Shown: positions 7,641 to 15,895 of the stretch, in pieces
Layout of the letters: every line of letters begins with the position of its first letter
Position numbering within the stretch: position 1 is the stretch's first letter
Source of the DNA: DATAXV01 sp036272915
GTDB taxonomy: Bacteria > Chloroflexota > Dormibacteria > Dormibacterales > Dormibacteraceae
DNA length: 33,196 nt
NCBI GenBank assembly: GCA_036272915.1
Contig: DATAXV010000011.1
Location: 1 to 33,196, forward strand
Direction: 5' to 3'
The notes under the pieces: model-generated
The model's input: the letters and a program-made list of their open reading frames with translations, nothing else
Database searches by the model: none
Told to the model about the DNA's origin: nothing
Position numbers and translations under genes: made by a program

Positions 7641-9056
7641 GTGACACACACCCTGCAGGTGGAGGCCGCCGTCGGCGTGGTCGTGGTCATCGTCGTCGTG
7701 GTGACCGCCGGCGCGCTGGTCTGGTGGCTGAGACGGCGCTCGGCGGACGAGGGCGCCATCGGAGGGGAGCTGCAGACGCCGCTGGCGCTGCCGGCCCCGA
7801 CTCCGAGGCCGACCGCGCCCACGCGCATGGCCCACGCGGCGCCGCCCCCGGTGCCCGCCGAGGCCAAGGCTGCGCCGCCTCCGCCGTCCGCCGCGATCGC
7901 GGCGACCTCCTCGCAGGCCCTGATCCCGTCGGCCGCCGAGCCCCCGCGGCTGCGGCTGCTCGGACTGGTGCTGGGCCTGCTGGTCGAGCAGACCCGAGGC
8001 GAGCAGCCGCCGCCGCAGCTGGGCACCGCCATCGCCCGCCTCGCCGACGGCGACGAGGAGGCCGCCCGCTCGCGGCTCAGTACGCTGGCCCTGACCCTCA
8101 TGGGTGAGGATCAGGCCGGCAAGGACGGCGAGGAGCAGCTCGGCGGGTTCCTCAACGGAGTCCTCGAGGGTGAGCTCGCCCATGGCCTCTCCTTCAGCTC
8201 GATGCCCGAGTTCCAGCAGGCGCTGGGGGCGGTGTCGCCGGACCTGCGCCGCAAGCTGGACACCATCGTCTGGTCGAGGAACGCCGACTCCGTCAACATC
8301 CTGACCCCGGAGGACATCCAGGCCCTGGAGCAGGTCGCCGTGGCCATGGCCACCGCCCTCGTCATCGACACCAGCGACCGGCGACGTCTCACCGGGGACG
8401 AAGAGGGTGGGGCGGTGCCGGACGAGGAGAAGGCCGGCGAGGCTGCCGCCGAGCCGGCCGGTGAAGGGGTCGCCGCCTCGACCACCAAGGCCGAGGAGGC
8501 CTCCGATGAGGCGCCGGCCGTCACCGATAAGGCCGAGGAACCGTCCGCCGAGGCGCCGACCGTCATCGACGAGGCCGGGGAGCCATCCCCCCAGGTTGCG
8601 ACCGCGACCGCCGAGGCCGAGCTGCCGTCCGACGCCGTCGAGAAGGTGGAGGAGGCGCCCCTCGAGTCCGACGAGGTCGAGGAGAAGACCGCGAAGACCG
8701 CCGCCGGGGCGAAGCCCGAGTCGGAGGAGAAGGAGCCCGCCTCGAAGACCGGAGTCGAGGTCGAGGCCAAGGCGGAGTCGCCGGCCGAGGCACTCGAGGC
8801 GAAGGTTTCGGAGACCGGTGCGACCGACGAAGATCCGCCGCCGGCCGAGGCCGCGAAGCCGGAGACCGAGGCCGTCACCGAGGTCGAGCCCGGGGACGCC
8901 AGGACCGGCGAGGGCGAGCCTGCCGCGGCGAAGGGCCCGAAGGAGGCCTCCGCCCAGACCAAGAAGGCCAAGGCCGGCACCAAGCCGCAGGACGCGGCAC
9001 CGGCGGGCGCGAAGGCCGTCGACGGCGCCAAGGGCGAAGACGAGCGCCGGGAGTGA
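7641..9056 (+). CDS. Membrane-anchored acidic Ala/Glu/Pro-rich protein of unknown function
   Basis: A single helix near the N-terminus (a run of Val then LVWWLRRR) anchors the protein. A Pro/Ala linker follows, then a predicted helical domain (about bases 7935-8400: Leu-rich, with LGLVLGLLVEQ and a region ending ALVIDTSD). The last ~215 residues are a highly acidic low-complexity tail of Glu, Ala, Lys and Pro. I chose GTG 7641 over TTG 7629 because the only purine-rich stretch (GGGG at 7625-7628) directly abuts TTG 7629. I recognise no family. The gene precedes moxR by 79 nt on the same strand and could be an accessory to that module. The acidic tail looks disordered. Confidence 0.78.
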   Translation: MTHTLQVEAAVGVVVVIVVVVTAGALVWWLRRRSADEGAIGGELQTPLALPAPTPRPTAPTRMAHAAPPPVPAEAKAAPPPPSAAIAATSSQALIPSAAEPPRLRLLGLVLGLLVEQTRGEQPPPQLGTAIARLADGDEEAARSRLSTLALTLMGEDQAGKDGEEQLGGFLNGVLEGELAHGLSFSSMPEFQQALGAVSPDLRRKLDTIVWSRNADSVNILTPEDIQALEQVAVAMATALVIDTSDRRRLTGDEEGGAVPDEEKAGEAAAEPAGEGVAASTTKAEEASDEAPAVTDKAEEPSAEAPTVIDEAGEPSPQVATATAEAELPSDAVEKVEEAPLESDEVEEKTAKTAAGAKPESEEKEPASKTGVEVEAKAESPAEALEAKVSETGATDEDPPPAEAAKPETEAVTEVEPGDARTGEGEPAAAKGPKEASAQTKKAKAGTKPQDAAPAGAKAVDGAKGEDERRE

Positions 9057-9106
9057 GCCGGCGCCGCTGCACGGACCCCGGCTCTGGTAGAAACGAGCAA
9101 GGTCGC

Positions 9107-9139
9107 ATGAACTTCGATCCCCGCGCGGGCCGATCATGA
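9107..9139 (+). other. Possible 10-codon upstream ORF coupled to moxR
   Basis: ATG 9107 opens a frame encoding MNFDPRAGRS and ends in a TGA at 9137-9139 that overlaps the moxR start as ATGA. AAGG at 9099-9102 gives it a plausible ribosome site, while moxR itself has none visible. Chance cannot be excluded for so short a frame. Confidence 0.35.
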
Positions 9140-10185
9140 CCAACACCGCCGCCTCGCTGGAGGGTGACCGCGAGCCGGTCGTGGGCAGGCTGTCGGACGT
9201 CCTGACCGAGGTCCGCAAGGTCATCGTCGGCCAGGAGCGGGTCTTGGAGCGGACCCTGGTCGCCCTGCTGGCCAAGGGCCACTGCCTGCTCGAGGGCGTC
9301 CCTGGAGTCGCCAAGACCCTGACCGTGAAGACCCTGGCCGACGTCGTCGGCGGGAGCTTCACCCGGCTTCAGTTCACCCCGGACCTGGTGCCGGCCGACA
9401 TCCTTGGGACGCGGATCTACCGAGCCTCGTCCGAGACGTTCGACACCGAGCTGGGACCGGTCTTCGCCAACTTCGTCCTCACCGACGAGATCAACCGCGC
9501 TCCGGCCAAGGTGCAGTCGGCCCTGCTCGAGGTCATGGCCGAGGGCCAGGTCTCGATCGGTGGCCAGACCTTCCCCATGCCGCGCCCCTACATCGTGCTG
9601 GCCACGCAGAACCCGATCGAGTCGGAGGGCGTCTATCCGCTGCCCGAGGCGCAGCGCGACCGCTTCCTGATGAAGGTCAACGTCGATTACCCGACGGCGC
9701 TCGAGGAGCGCGAGATCATCTACCGGATGAGCGGCGACATCCCCGAGGCGAGCCGGCTGCTGAGCCCGACCGAGCTTCTCGAGCTGCAGCGAATCGTCAC
9801 CCAGGTCTCGGTGGATCCCTCCCTCGTCGACTACGTGGTCAGACTGATCCTGGTGACCAGGACGCCAGGCCCCCACGGCCTCCCCGACGTCGCCCGCTGG
9901 GTGGCCTACGGCGCGAGCCCGCGCGCCTCGCTGGGACTGGTCGCCGCCGCCCGCGCGCTGGCCGTGATCCGGGGCCGCGGCTACGTCGAGGCGCGGGACA
10001 TCGTCGATGTCGTCCCCGACGTCCTCGGCCACCGCATCGTCCTCTCCTACGACGCGCTCGCCGACGGCGTCCCCATCGAGCACGTTCTGAGCCGCGTCAT
10101 GCAGACGGTCCCGCCGCCGAGGTTGCATCCGCAGCGGAGCTGGGCCGGTCTGGTCCGCCCCGTTCACGCCGGCGCCACCGGCTGA
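9136..10185 (+). CDS. moxR: MoxR-family AAA+ ATPase
   Basis: 349 aa. It has the AAA_3 core: Walker A GVPGVAKT (54-61), Walker B VLTDEIN (about 113-119), a sensor-1 region ATQNPIESEGVYPLPEAQRDRF and a C-terminal lid. MoxR ATPases work as chaperone-like remodellers with a VWA partner and are typically encoded next to DUF58 and VWA genes. That is the order here: DUF58 starts 11 nt downstream and a VWA protein follows. The client is unknown. It has no obvious Shine-Dalgarno of its own; a small upstream frame overlaps its ATG. Confidence 0.95.
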   Translation: MTNTAASLEGDREPVVGRLSDVLTEVRKVIVGQERVLERTLVALLAKGHCLLEGVPGVAKTLTVKTLADVVGGSFTRLQFTPDLVPADILGTRIYRASSETFDTELGPVFANFVLTDEINRAPAKVQSALLEVMAEGQVSIGGQTFPMPRPYIVLATQNPIESEGVYPLPEAQRDRFLMKVNVDYPTALEEREIIYRMSGDIPEASRLLSPTELLELQRIVTQVSVDPSLVDYVVRLILVTRTPGPHGLPDVARWVAYGASPRASLGLVAAARALAVIRGRGYVEARDIVDVVPDVLGHRIVLSYDALADGVPIEHVLSRVMQTVPPPRLHPQRSWAGLVRPVHAGATG

Positions 10186-10196
10186 GGAGGCTGCGC

Positions 10197-11114
10197 GTGG
10201 CGGTGGATCCCCAGCCAGGCGGCGCCTACTCCCGGGAACGAGCGGATGCGGTTCTCCGCGGGCTCGAGCTCGCCATCACCCGCCGCCTCGACGGCCTGCT
10301 TCACGGCAACTACCTCGGGCTGATGCCGGGCCGGGGCTCGGAGCCGGGGGAGTCCCGCGAATACCACCCGGGCGACGACGTCCGCCGGATCGACTGGCCG
10401 GTCACGGCCAGGACCACGATCCCGCACGTCCGCGAGACCGAGGCCGATCGGGAGCTCGAGACCTGGGTCGTCTACGACGCCTCGGCCAGCCTCGCCTTCG
10501 GCACCGCCTACTCGGAGAAACGGGACGTGGCACTGGCCGCGCTGGCCGCGATCGTCTTCCTCGCGGTGGGCGGCGGCAACCGGATCGGAGCCCTCATCGC
10601 CGGCACGCCCGAGCTGATCCGGATCCCGCCCCGCGCCGGACGGCCTCATGCCCGGGCGATGCTCTCCCGTGCCGCCGCCGCCCACGAGCGCGAGGCGGGG
10701 GGAGTGGGACTCGGCCCGGCGATCGACGCCCTCCGCCGGATGCACCATCGCCGGGGCCTGGCCGTCGTCATCTCCGACTTCCTGGGCGACGAGTCGTGGC
10801 AGGAGCCGATGCGCGCCCTGGGCACGATCCAGCAGCTGATCGGCATCGAGGTCGTCGACCCCAGGGAGATGACCCTGCCCGACGTCGGCGTGCTGCACAT
10901 GGTCGACCCCGAGTCCGGCGAGCAGATCGAGGTGCCGACCCAGGATGCCGAGCTGCGCGAGCGCTACGCGGCCGCGGCGAGGATTCAGCGCGAGGCGATC
11001 GCGACCGGGCTGCGCCGCGCCGGCGCCGCCCACCTGCGGCTGCAGACCGATCGCGACTGGCTGGTCGACATCGTCCGCTTCGTCGGGGAGCAGCGCAGGC
11101 GCAGGCTGAAGTGA
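10197..11114 (+). CDS. DUF58 domain protein of the MoxR-VWA module
   Basis: 305 aa from GTG 10197, with a good Shine-Dalgarno (GAGGAGG about 10184-10190). The DUF58 signature is clear at about residues 44-72: GRGSEPGESREYHPGDDVR then RIDWPVTAR. The rest has a VWA-like fold pattern (VVYDASASLAFG, then VISDFLGDE). DUF58 proteins accompany MoxR ATPases and are thought to act as adaptors; they are usually cytosolic, as here, where no membrane helix is evident. It lies 11 nt after moxR and 7 nt before the VWA gene, which implies one transcript. Confidence 0.92.
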   Translation: MAVDPQPGGAYSRERADAVLRGLELAITRRLDGLLHGNYLGLMPGRGSEPGESREYHPGDDVRRIDWPVTARTTIPHVRETEADRELETWVVYDASASLAFGTAYSEKRDVALAALAAIVFLAVGGGNRIGALIAGTPELIRIPPRAGRPHARAMLSRAAAAHEREAGGVGLGPAIDALRRMHHRRGLAVVISDFLGDESWQEPMRALGTIQQLIGIEVVDPREMTLPDVGVLHMVDPESGEQIEVPTQDAELRERYAAAARIQREAIATGLRRAGAAHLRLQTDRDWLVDIVRFVGEQRRRRLK

Positions 11115-11121
11115 ACGCCCG

Positions 11122-12069
11122 ATGCTGACCTTCCTGTCCCCGGCCTGGCTCCTGCTCCTCATCCCCGTCGCCGGCCTGGTCGGCGCCGTGGTCTACCTGG
11201 AGCGGCGCCGCCGCAAGTACGCCGTGCGCTTCAGCAACGTCGCCCTGCTCCGGTCGGTCGTCCCGCGCAGCCCCGGCTGGCGGCGCCACGTCGCCTCCGG
11301 CCTGCTCGTCCTGAGCCTCGCCAGCGAGGTCGTGGCCATGGCCCGTCCGGCGACCATGATCCGGGTGCCGCGGGAGCAGGCCACGATCATGATCTGCATC
11401 GACGTCTCACTGTCGATGCAGTCCAAGGACGTCAAGCCCTCCCGCATCCAGGCGGCGCAGTCGGGCGCCAGCTCCTTCGTCAACGAGCTCCCCTCCGGCT
11501 ACGACGTCGGCCTGATCAGCTTCGCCGGGTCCGCCAACCTGCTGGTCCCGCCGACGACGCAGCACGCGCAGGTGCTGCAGGGCATCCAGCAGCTGCAGCT
11601 CCAGGAGTCGACCGCGATCGGTGAGGCGATCTACACCGCCCTCAACGCCATCAAGCTCGTGCACGGCAACGGGGGCAAGCCGCCGCCGGCCGCGATCGTC
11701 CTGCTCACCGACGGCGCCACCAACACCGGGCGCTCCAACCAGACGGCCGCCGAGGCGGCGCGCGCCGCGCACGTGCCCGTCGACACCATCGCCTTCGGCA
11801 CGCCCACCGGAACCGTGACCATCAACGGCCAGACCAGCGAGGTCCCCGTCGACCGTCAGGCCCTGGTCCAGATCGCGCAGGAGACCGGCGGACAGGAATT
11901 CGACGCCCCGACCGCGGAGCGGTTGAAGGCGATCTACCAGGATCTCCAGCAGCAGCTGAGCTTCCGGATGGAAGCCAGGGAGATCACCGCCTGGTTCATC
12001 GCTCTGGGGTTGATTCTGGGGCTTCTCGCCGCCGCCACATCGCTCTACTGGCAACAACGGATCCCATAG
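11122..12069 (+). CDS. BatA-like VWA-domain membrane protein
   Basis: 315 aa. A membrane segment at residues 6-24 is followed by a basic stretch, a second helix (about 53-72) and a VWA domain with a complete MIDAS: Asp94, Ser96, Ser98 in DVSLSMQS and Asp197 in LLTDGATNTG. A C-terminal helix (about 290-308) closes the protein. This is the BatA/Aerotolerance arrangement, with the VWA domain predicted outside the membrane. The MIDAS ligands should bind Mg2+ or Ca2+ and a partner acidic residue. It completes the MoxR-DUF58-VWA unit, which ends 23 nt before the F420 enzyme gene. Confidence 0.93.
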   Translation: MLTFLSPAWLLLLIPVAGLVGAVVYLERRRRKYAVRFSNVALLRSVVPRSPGWRRHVASGLLVLSLASEVVAMARPATMIRVPREQATIMICIDVSLSMQSKDVKPSRIQAAQSGASSFVNELPSGYDVGLISFAGSANLLVPPTTQHAQVLQGIQQLQLQESTAIGEAIYTALNAIKLVHGNGGKPPPAAIVLLTDGATNTGRSNQTAAEAARAAHVPVDTIAFGTPTGTVTINGQTSEVPVDRQALVQIAQETGGQEFDAPTAERLKAIYQDLQQQLSFRMEAREITAWFIALGLILGLLAAATSLYWQQRIP

Positions 12070-12092
12070 CCGCGAAGACCGTAGGAGGACGC

Positions 12093-13091
12093 ATGCTCAG
12101 GCTCGGGTACAAGGCATCAGCGGAACAGTTCGGCCCCTCGACGCTCCTCGACTTCGCCGTCGAGGCGGAGAACCAGGGGTTCGAGAGCATCTTCGTCAGC
12201 GACCACCTCCAGCCGTGGCGTCACACCGACGGCCACGCCCCGTTCTCGTTCTCCTGGCTCGCGGCCGCGGCCGAGCGCACCAGGTCGGTCGTGCTCGGCA
12301 CCAGCGTGGTCACGCCGACCTTCCGCTACCACCCCGGCGTCGTCGCCCACGCCTTCGGGACCCTGGGCGAGCTCTATCCAGGACGCCTCATCCTTGGGGT
12401 CGGCACCGGCGAGTACCTCAACGAGGGAGCGCTCGGCTACGAATGGCCGCCGCTGAAGGAGCGGTTCGCCCGGCTGCGGGAATCGATCCGGCTGATCCGC
12501 AAGCTGTGGACCGAGGACATCGTCACCTTCGACGGCGACTACTACCACACGAAGAACGCGACCATCTACGACAAGCCCAGCCAGCCGGTGCCGATCTACA
12601 TCGGGGCGTCCGGGCCGCAGACGGCCAAGTACGCGGGCCGGGCCGGCGACGGTTTCATCTGCACCTCGGGCAAGGGCATGGAGCTGTACAAGGACAGCCT
12701 GCTGCCGGCGGTCGAGGAGGGCGAGGAGGCCGCGCACCGTGCCAAGGGTTCGGTCGAGCGGATGATCGAGGTCAAGGTCTCCTACGATCACGACCGGAAC
12801 CGGGCGATGGAGGACACCAAGATCTGGGCCGCCCTGGCGCTGCCCGCCGAGGACAAGGCCGGGATCGACGACCCCAGGGAGATGGAGCGACGGGCCACCG
12901 CCGTCGAGGATGTGGCCCACCGCCGCTGGCTCGTCTCCGGCGACCCGGACGAGCACATCGAGCAGCTTCGCCCCTACATCGAGCTCGGCTTCACCCATCT
13001 CGTCTTCCACGCGCCGGGCGACGATCAGGTGCGGTTCCTTCGCGAGTACGGCAGGGACATCCTTCCCCGCCTCCGCAAGGAGTTCGCCTGA
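12093..13091 (+). CDS. fgd: F420-dependent glucose-6-phosphate dehydrogenase
   Basis: 332 aa from ATG 12093 with a strong ribosome site (GTAGGAGG about 12081-12088). The sequence follows mycobacterial Fgd1 closely: LRLGYKASAEQFGP at the start, SDHLQPWRHTDGHAPFSFSW, GTSVVTPTFRYHP, GVGTGEYLNE, ERFARLRESIRLIRKLW, and KYAGRAGDGFICTSGKG. The catalytic His38 and Glu107 match Mtb His40 and Glu109. The phosphate-binding Lys194, Lys255 and Arg278 match Mtb Lys198, Lys259 and Arg283. All are kept, so glucose-6-phosphate oxidation with reduction of F420 to F420H2 is well supported rather than a generic luciferase-like function. This implies the host makes or imports F420. A possible F420H2 consumer is encoded at 27260-27751. 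Confidence 0.95.
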   Translation: MLRLGYKASAEQFGPSTLLDFAVEAENQGFESIFVSDHLQPWRHTDGHAPFSFSWLAAAAERTRSVVLGTSVVTPTFRYHPGVVAHAFGTLGELYPGRLILGVGTGEYLNEGALGYEWPPLKERFARLRESIRLIRKLWTEDIVTFDGDYYHTKNATIYDKPSQPVPIYIGASGPQTAKYAGRAGDGFICTSGKGMELYKDSLLPAVEEGEEAAHRAKGSVERMIEVKVSYDHDRNRAMEDTKIWAALALPAEDKAGIDDPREMERRATAVEDVAHRRWLVSGDPDEHIEQLRPYIELGFTHLVFHAPGDDQVRFLREYGRDILPRLRKEFA

Positions 13092-13111
13092 GAAAGAGGG
13101 CTGAGAGGCGG

Positions 13112-13138
13112 CCGAGCGATGACCCACCGTCCGCTCGG
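13112..13138. terminator. Weak hairpin between convergent genes
   Basis: CCGAGCG at 13112-13118 pairs with CGCTCGG at 13132-13138 across a 13-nt loop. It sits between the convergent fgd gene and the SnoaL-like frame. No T tract follows, so intrinsic termination is doubtful. Confidence 0.35.
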
Positions 13139-13157
13139 TCCGCGCCCGGGTCTCACC

Positions 13158-13415
13158 TCAGTCGAGCGGAGGTGCCACCGCCCAGTGCTCGACGATCATG
13201 CCGTCGCGCACGCGCACGATGTCCATCGTCGGACGGGCGAAGGTCCGCCCGTTCAGCGTTCCATGCATCGTGCACAGCCTGCCCACGGTGGCGCCCCTCT
13301 CAATGACCTGGTCGACGGTCATATGGACATCCTCGGCGCTGTTGCGGAACGACTCCCGCAGGCGCCGCCACGCCTCCACGTGCTCAGCGGAACCGGGAAC
13401 GGTGCCGTTCCTCAT
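13158..13415 (-). pseudogene. SnoaL-like (NTF2-fold) fragment, N-terminally truncated
   Basis: The 85-residue frame ends with a classic SnoaL/ester-cyclase C-terminus: ARPTMDIVRVRDGMIVEHWA. Family-like sequence continues in frame upstream of the ATG at 13415 (RARDYLAPDAVDHT) to a TAA near 13498, with no ATG, GTG or TTG between. A full SnoaL domain is usually 120-140 residues and begins with a helix that is absent here. I therefore read it as a 5'-truncated remnant. It could instead start at CTG within that stretch or be a genuine short protein. SnoaL-fold proteins bind small molecules; no specific role can be given. Confidence 0.6.
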
Positions 13416-13536
13416 CGTGTGGTCGACGGCGTCGGGCGCCAGGTAGTCCCGAGCGCGCAGGCTCCTGATGCCGTGGTCGCCGGTGCGGGGTTAGCATGGC
13501 GGCGATGTCAGGGCCGCTGGATGGAGGTGTTGATCG

Positions 13537-15189
13537 ATGACCACTCTTGAAACCCGAATCGAGTCGGTGACGGTCCATCCCAAGCAGGCCCTGGTGACGA
13601 GGCGGGGACGGCTCCAGCTGGAGGCGGGCACCCACGAGGTCTCCATCGACGATCTCGTCCGGTTCATGCCCGAGTCGGTCCGGGTCTCCGGTCGCGGGCC
13701 GGCGGGCACCCGGATCCTCGGCGTCGACGTCAACACCGCCTTCCACGGGCGCGCGCCCGAGCCCGAGCTGGAACGGCTCCGCGAGGAGATCGACTCGCTG
13801 GTCAGGCGCCAGCAGCTGCTGGGCGCGCGGCGCCAGGCTCTCGACGACCGGCGGCAGTGGCTTCGCTCGGTCGGCGAGCAGTCCCGCGAGTTCGCGAGGG
13901 GTCTGGCCCAGGGTCAGATCAAGGCGGAGGACTGCGCCGCTCTCTTCGCCTTCATGGCCGACCGGCACCTGGAGGACGCGGAGGCGACCCAGGTCCTGGA
14001 GCGGGAGGAGACCCAGCTCGAGGAGACCATCGAAGCGCGGCGGAGGGAGCTCGAGCGCCGGCAGGGCGGAGAGAACCCGGATCGGCAGTCGGCCGTGATC
14101 GGCGTCGATCTCGCCGAGACGGGCGAGCTCGAGCTCGAGCTGTCCTACATGGTCGCCGGCGCCGTCTGGCATCCGCGCTACGACGTCCGTGTCGAGCCGG
14201 AGGCCGACCGTGACGCGGGGCGGGTGCATCTGCAGTGGCTGGGCGTCGTCACCCAGCGCACACGCGAGGACTGGAGCGGCGTCGAGCTCGCGCTCTCCAC
14301 CGCGCGACCGCACCTCGCCGGCATCCCGCTCCGCCTCGATCCCTGGTTCCTGGTCGAGCGCCCGGCGCCGGTGCCGATGCCGGCGGCGCCCCAGCGGGCG
14401 TTCGCGGCGGCGAAGCTGAGCAAGCGGAGCACGGCCATGTCGGCGAATGTCGAGGCCAACGCCGAGCAGATGGTCGAGTTCGCCGCGCACCAGTCGGCGG
14501 AGGTCGACGGGACCGGCCCCAACGCCGTGTTCCGCGTCGGGCAGGGCATCGACGTCCCCTCCGACGGGTCGCCGCACCAGACCACGATCATGGAGCGGGA
14601 CCTTCCCGCCGTGTTCGACCGCGTCTGCGTCCCCTCCATCAGCGAGGAGGTCCAGGTCCACACCAGGGTCACCAACGACAGCGAGAGCGTGCTTCTCTCC
14701 GGCGAGATCCACGTCTTCCAGGGAGGCGAGTATCTGGGCACGACCCGTCTCGCCCAGGTGGCACCGGGCGAGACGTTCGACCTCCATCTCGGCGTCGACG
14801 ACCGGGTCAGGGTTCGCCGGGAGCTGGTCGAGCGCGCGGTCGACCGGGGCACGATCCTGCAGGGAGGGATCCGGCGGACGACCTTCGGCTACCGCATCAC
14901 GGTGCGCAACTTCGACGACCGGCCCCACCGCGTCGTCCTGCGGGACCGGATCCCGGTCTCGCAGCACGAGCGGATCAAGGTCAGGCCGATCACCCTCGAG
15001 CCCGAGCCGAAGGAGCGGACCGACCTCGAGGTCATGACCTGGGAGCTGGACCTGAAGGGCGGCGAGGAGCGCGTCCTGCGCATCCGCTTCGGGGTCGAGC
15101 ATCCGGCCGGGTTGGAGGTGGAGGGCCTGCCCCCACGGCTGACCCCGCCGCCGGTCAGCGCAGCCAGGCGTGCTCCGGCTTCCAGTTGA
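13537..15189 (+). CDS. MuiA-like protein (DUF4140/DUF4139)
   Basis: 550 aa from ATG 13537. The N-terminal segment (about 5-75: RIESVTVHPKQALVTRRGR) is the DUF4140 strand-rich region. Next comes a long charged coiled coil rich in Glu, Arg and Leu (about 70-190). The C-terminal DUF4139 beta domain includes ELSYMVAGAVWHPRYDVRVE, VTQRTREDWSGVELALSTARP and YRITVRNFDDRPHRVVLRD. 'Mucoidy inhibitor A' is the family name; the biochemical activity is not established. No signal peptide is seen. Its 3' end overlaps the convergent iolB gene by 35 nt, so both genes use the same DNA for their C-termini. Confidence 0.88.
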   Translation: MTTLETRIESVTVHPKQALVTRRGRLQLEAGTHEVSIDDLVRFMPESVRVSGRGPAGTRILGVDVNTAFHGRAPEPELERLREEIDSLVRRQQLLGARRQALDDRRQWLRSVGEQSREFARGLAQGQIKAEDCAALFAFMADRHLEDAEATQVLEREETQLEETIEARRRELERRQGGENPDRQSAVIGVDLAETGELELELSYMVAGAVWHPRYDVRVEPEADRDAGRVHLQWLGVVTQRTREDWSGVELALSTARPHLAGIPLRLDPWFLVERPAPVPMPAAPQRAFAAAKLSKRSTAMSANVEANAEQMVEFAAHQSAEVDGTGPNAVFRVGQGIDVPSDGSPHQTTIMERDLPAVFDRVCVPSISEEVQVHTRVTNDSESVLLSGEIHVFQGGEYLGTTRLAQVAPGETFDLHLGVDDRVRVRRELVERAVDRGTILQGGIRRTTFGYRITVRNFDDRPHRVVLRDRIPVSQHERIKVRPITLEPEPKERTDLEVMTWELDLKGGEERVLRIRFGVEHPAGLEVEGLPPRLTPPPVSAARRAPASS

Positions 15190-15895
15190 CGAGCCAGCGC
15201 CGGTTGGGCCCCGCCATCACGTTCAGGTAGTAGAGGTCGTAGCCGGCCGCCGCCCCGACCGGGTGATAGCCGCGGGGGACTAGCACGATGTCGCCGTCGT
15301 GCACGGCCAGGGTCTCGTCCAGCGAGCCGTCATCGGTGTAGACACGCTGGACGGCGAAGCCCTCGGGGCGGGCCAGCCGGTGGTAGTACGTCTCCTCCAG
15401 GTAGGCCTCCTCGGGAGGGTTCTCGGTGTCGTGCTTGTGGGGCGGGTAGCTCGACCAGTTGCCGCCCGGGGTCACCACCTCGGTGACCAGCAGGTGCTCG
15501 GCCGCCTCGTTCTCCATGAGGACGTTCCAGACCTGGCGACGGGTGGGTCCGCTGCCGCGCTCCTGCCCCTCCGGCCGTCGCAGCGGCCGTGCCTCGGCGC
15601 CACGCTCGGCCGGGGCCCGGCAGACGCCGAGCTCGAGCGCGCTCAGCGCCTCCACCCGCCACGAGGAGCGCGGCGGGACGTAGGCGGCCTCGGGCGGACC
15701 GTCGAAGGGCGTCGGCCGCCCGCCCAGCTCCCAGTCGCCGACGCGGCAGCTGCCGGAGACCACGACCAGGCACTGCTCGGTCCCGCCGGTGTCCCGCTCG
15801 ACCGCCTGCCCGGGCTCGAGGCGCAGGACCTCGAAGCCCACGTACCGCCAGCCGGCCGACTCGGGAGTGACGTCAGCCCCGCCGGCGAACGGCAT
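15155..15895 (-). CDS. iolB: 5-deoxy-glucuronate isomerase
   Basis: 246 aa from the ATG at 15895, overlapping the iolD 3' end by 23 nt. This bicupin converts 5-deoxy-glucuronate to 5-dehydro-2-deoxy-gluconate, the step after IolD. Recognisable features are the first cupin region WRYVGFEVLRLEPGQ with CLVVVSGSC, and the second with the metal-ligand set YPPHKHDTE...EEAYLEETYYHRL, then QRVYTDDGSLDETLAVHDGD and VLVPRGYHPVGAAAGYDLYY. The frame stays open to 16198, but that upstream part is iolD coding sequence in another phase. It is the last gene of the iol operon, and its tail overlaps the muiA-like gene. Confidence 0.95.
   Translation of the reverse strand: MPFAGGADVTPESAGWRYVGFEVLRLEPGQAVERDTGGTEQCLVVVSGSCRVGDWELGGRPTPFDGPPEAAYVPPRSSWRVEALSALELGVCRAPAERGAEARPLRRPEGQERGSGPTRRQVWNVLMENEAAEHLLVTEVVTPGGNWSSYPPHKHDTENPPEEAYLEETYYHRLARPEGFAVQRVYTDDGSLDETLAVHDGDIVLVPRGYHPVGAAAGYDLYYLNVMAGPNRRWLVNWKPEHAWLR

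Noticed and set aside
7410..9362. 650-residue minus-strand open frame
   Set aside because: Its repetitive Leu/Gly/Arg sequence is the antisense of the Ala/Glu-rich gene, and it crosses the ends of its neighbours.
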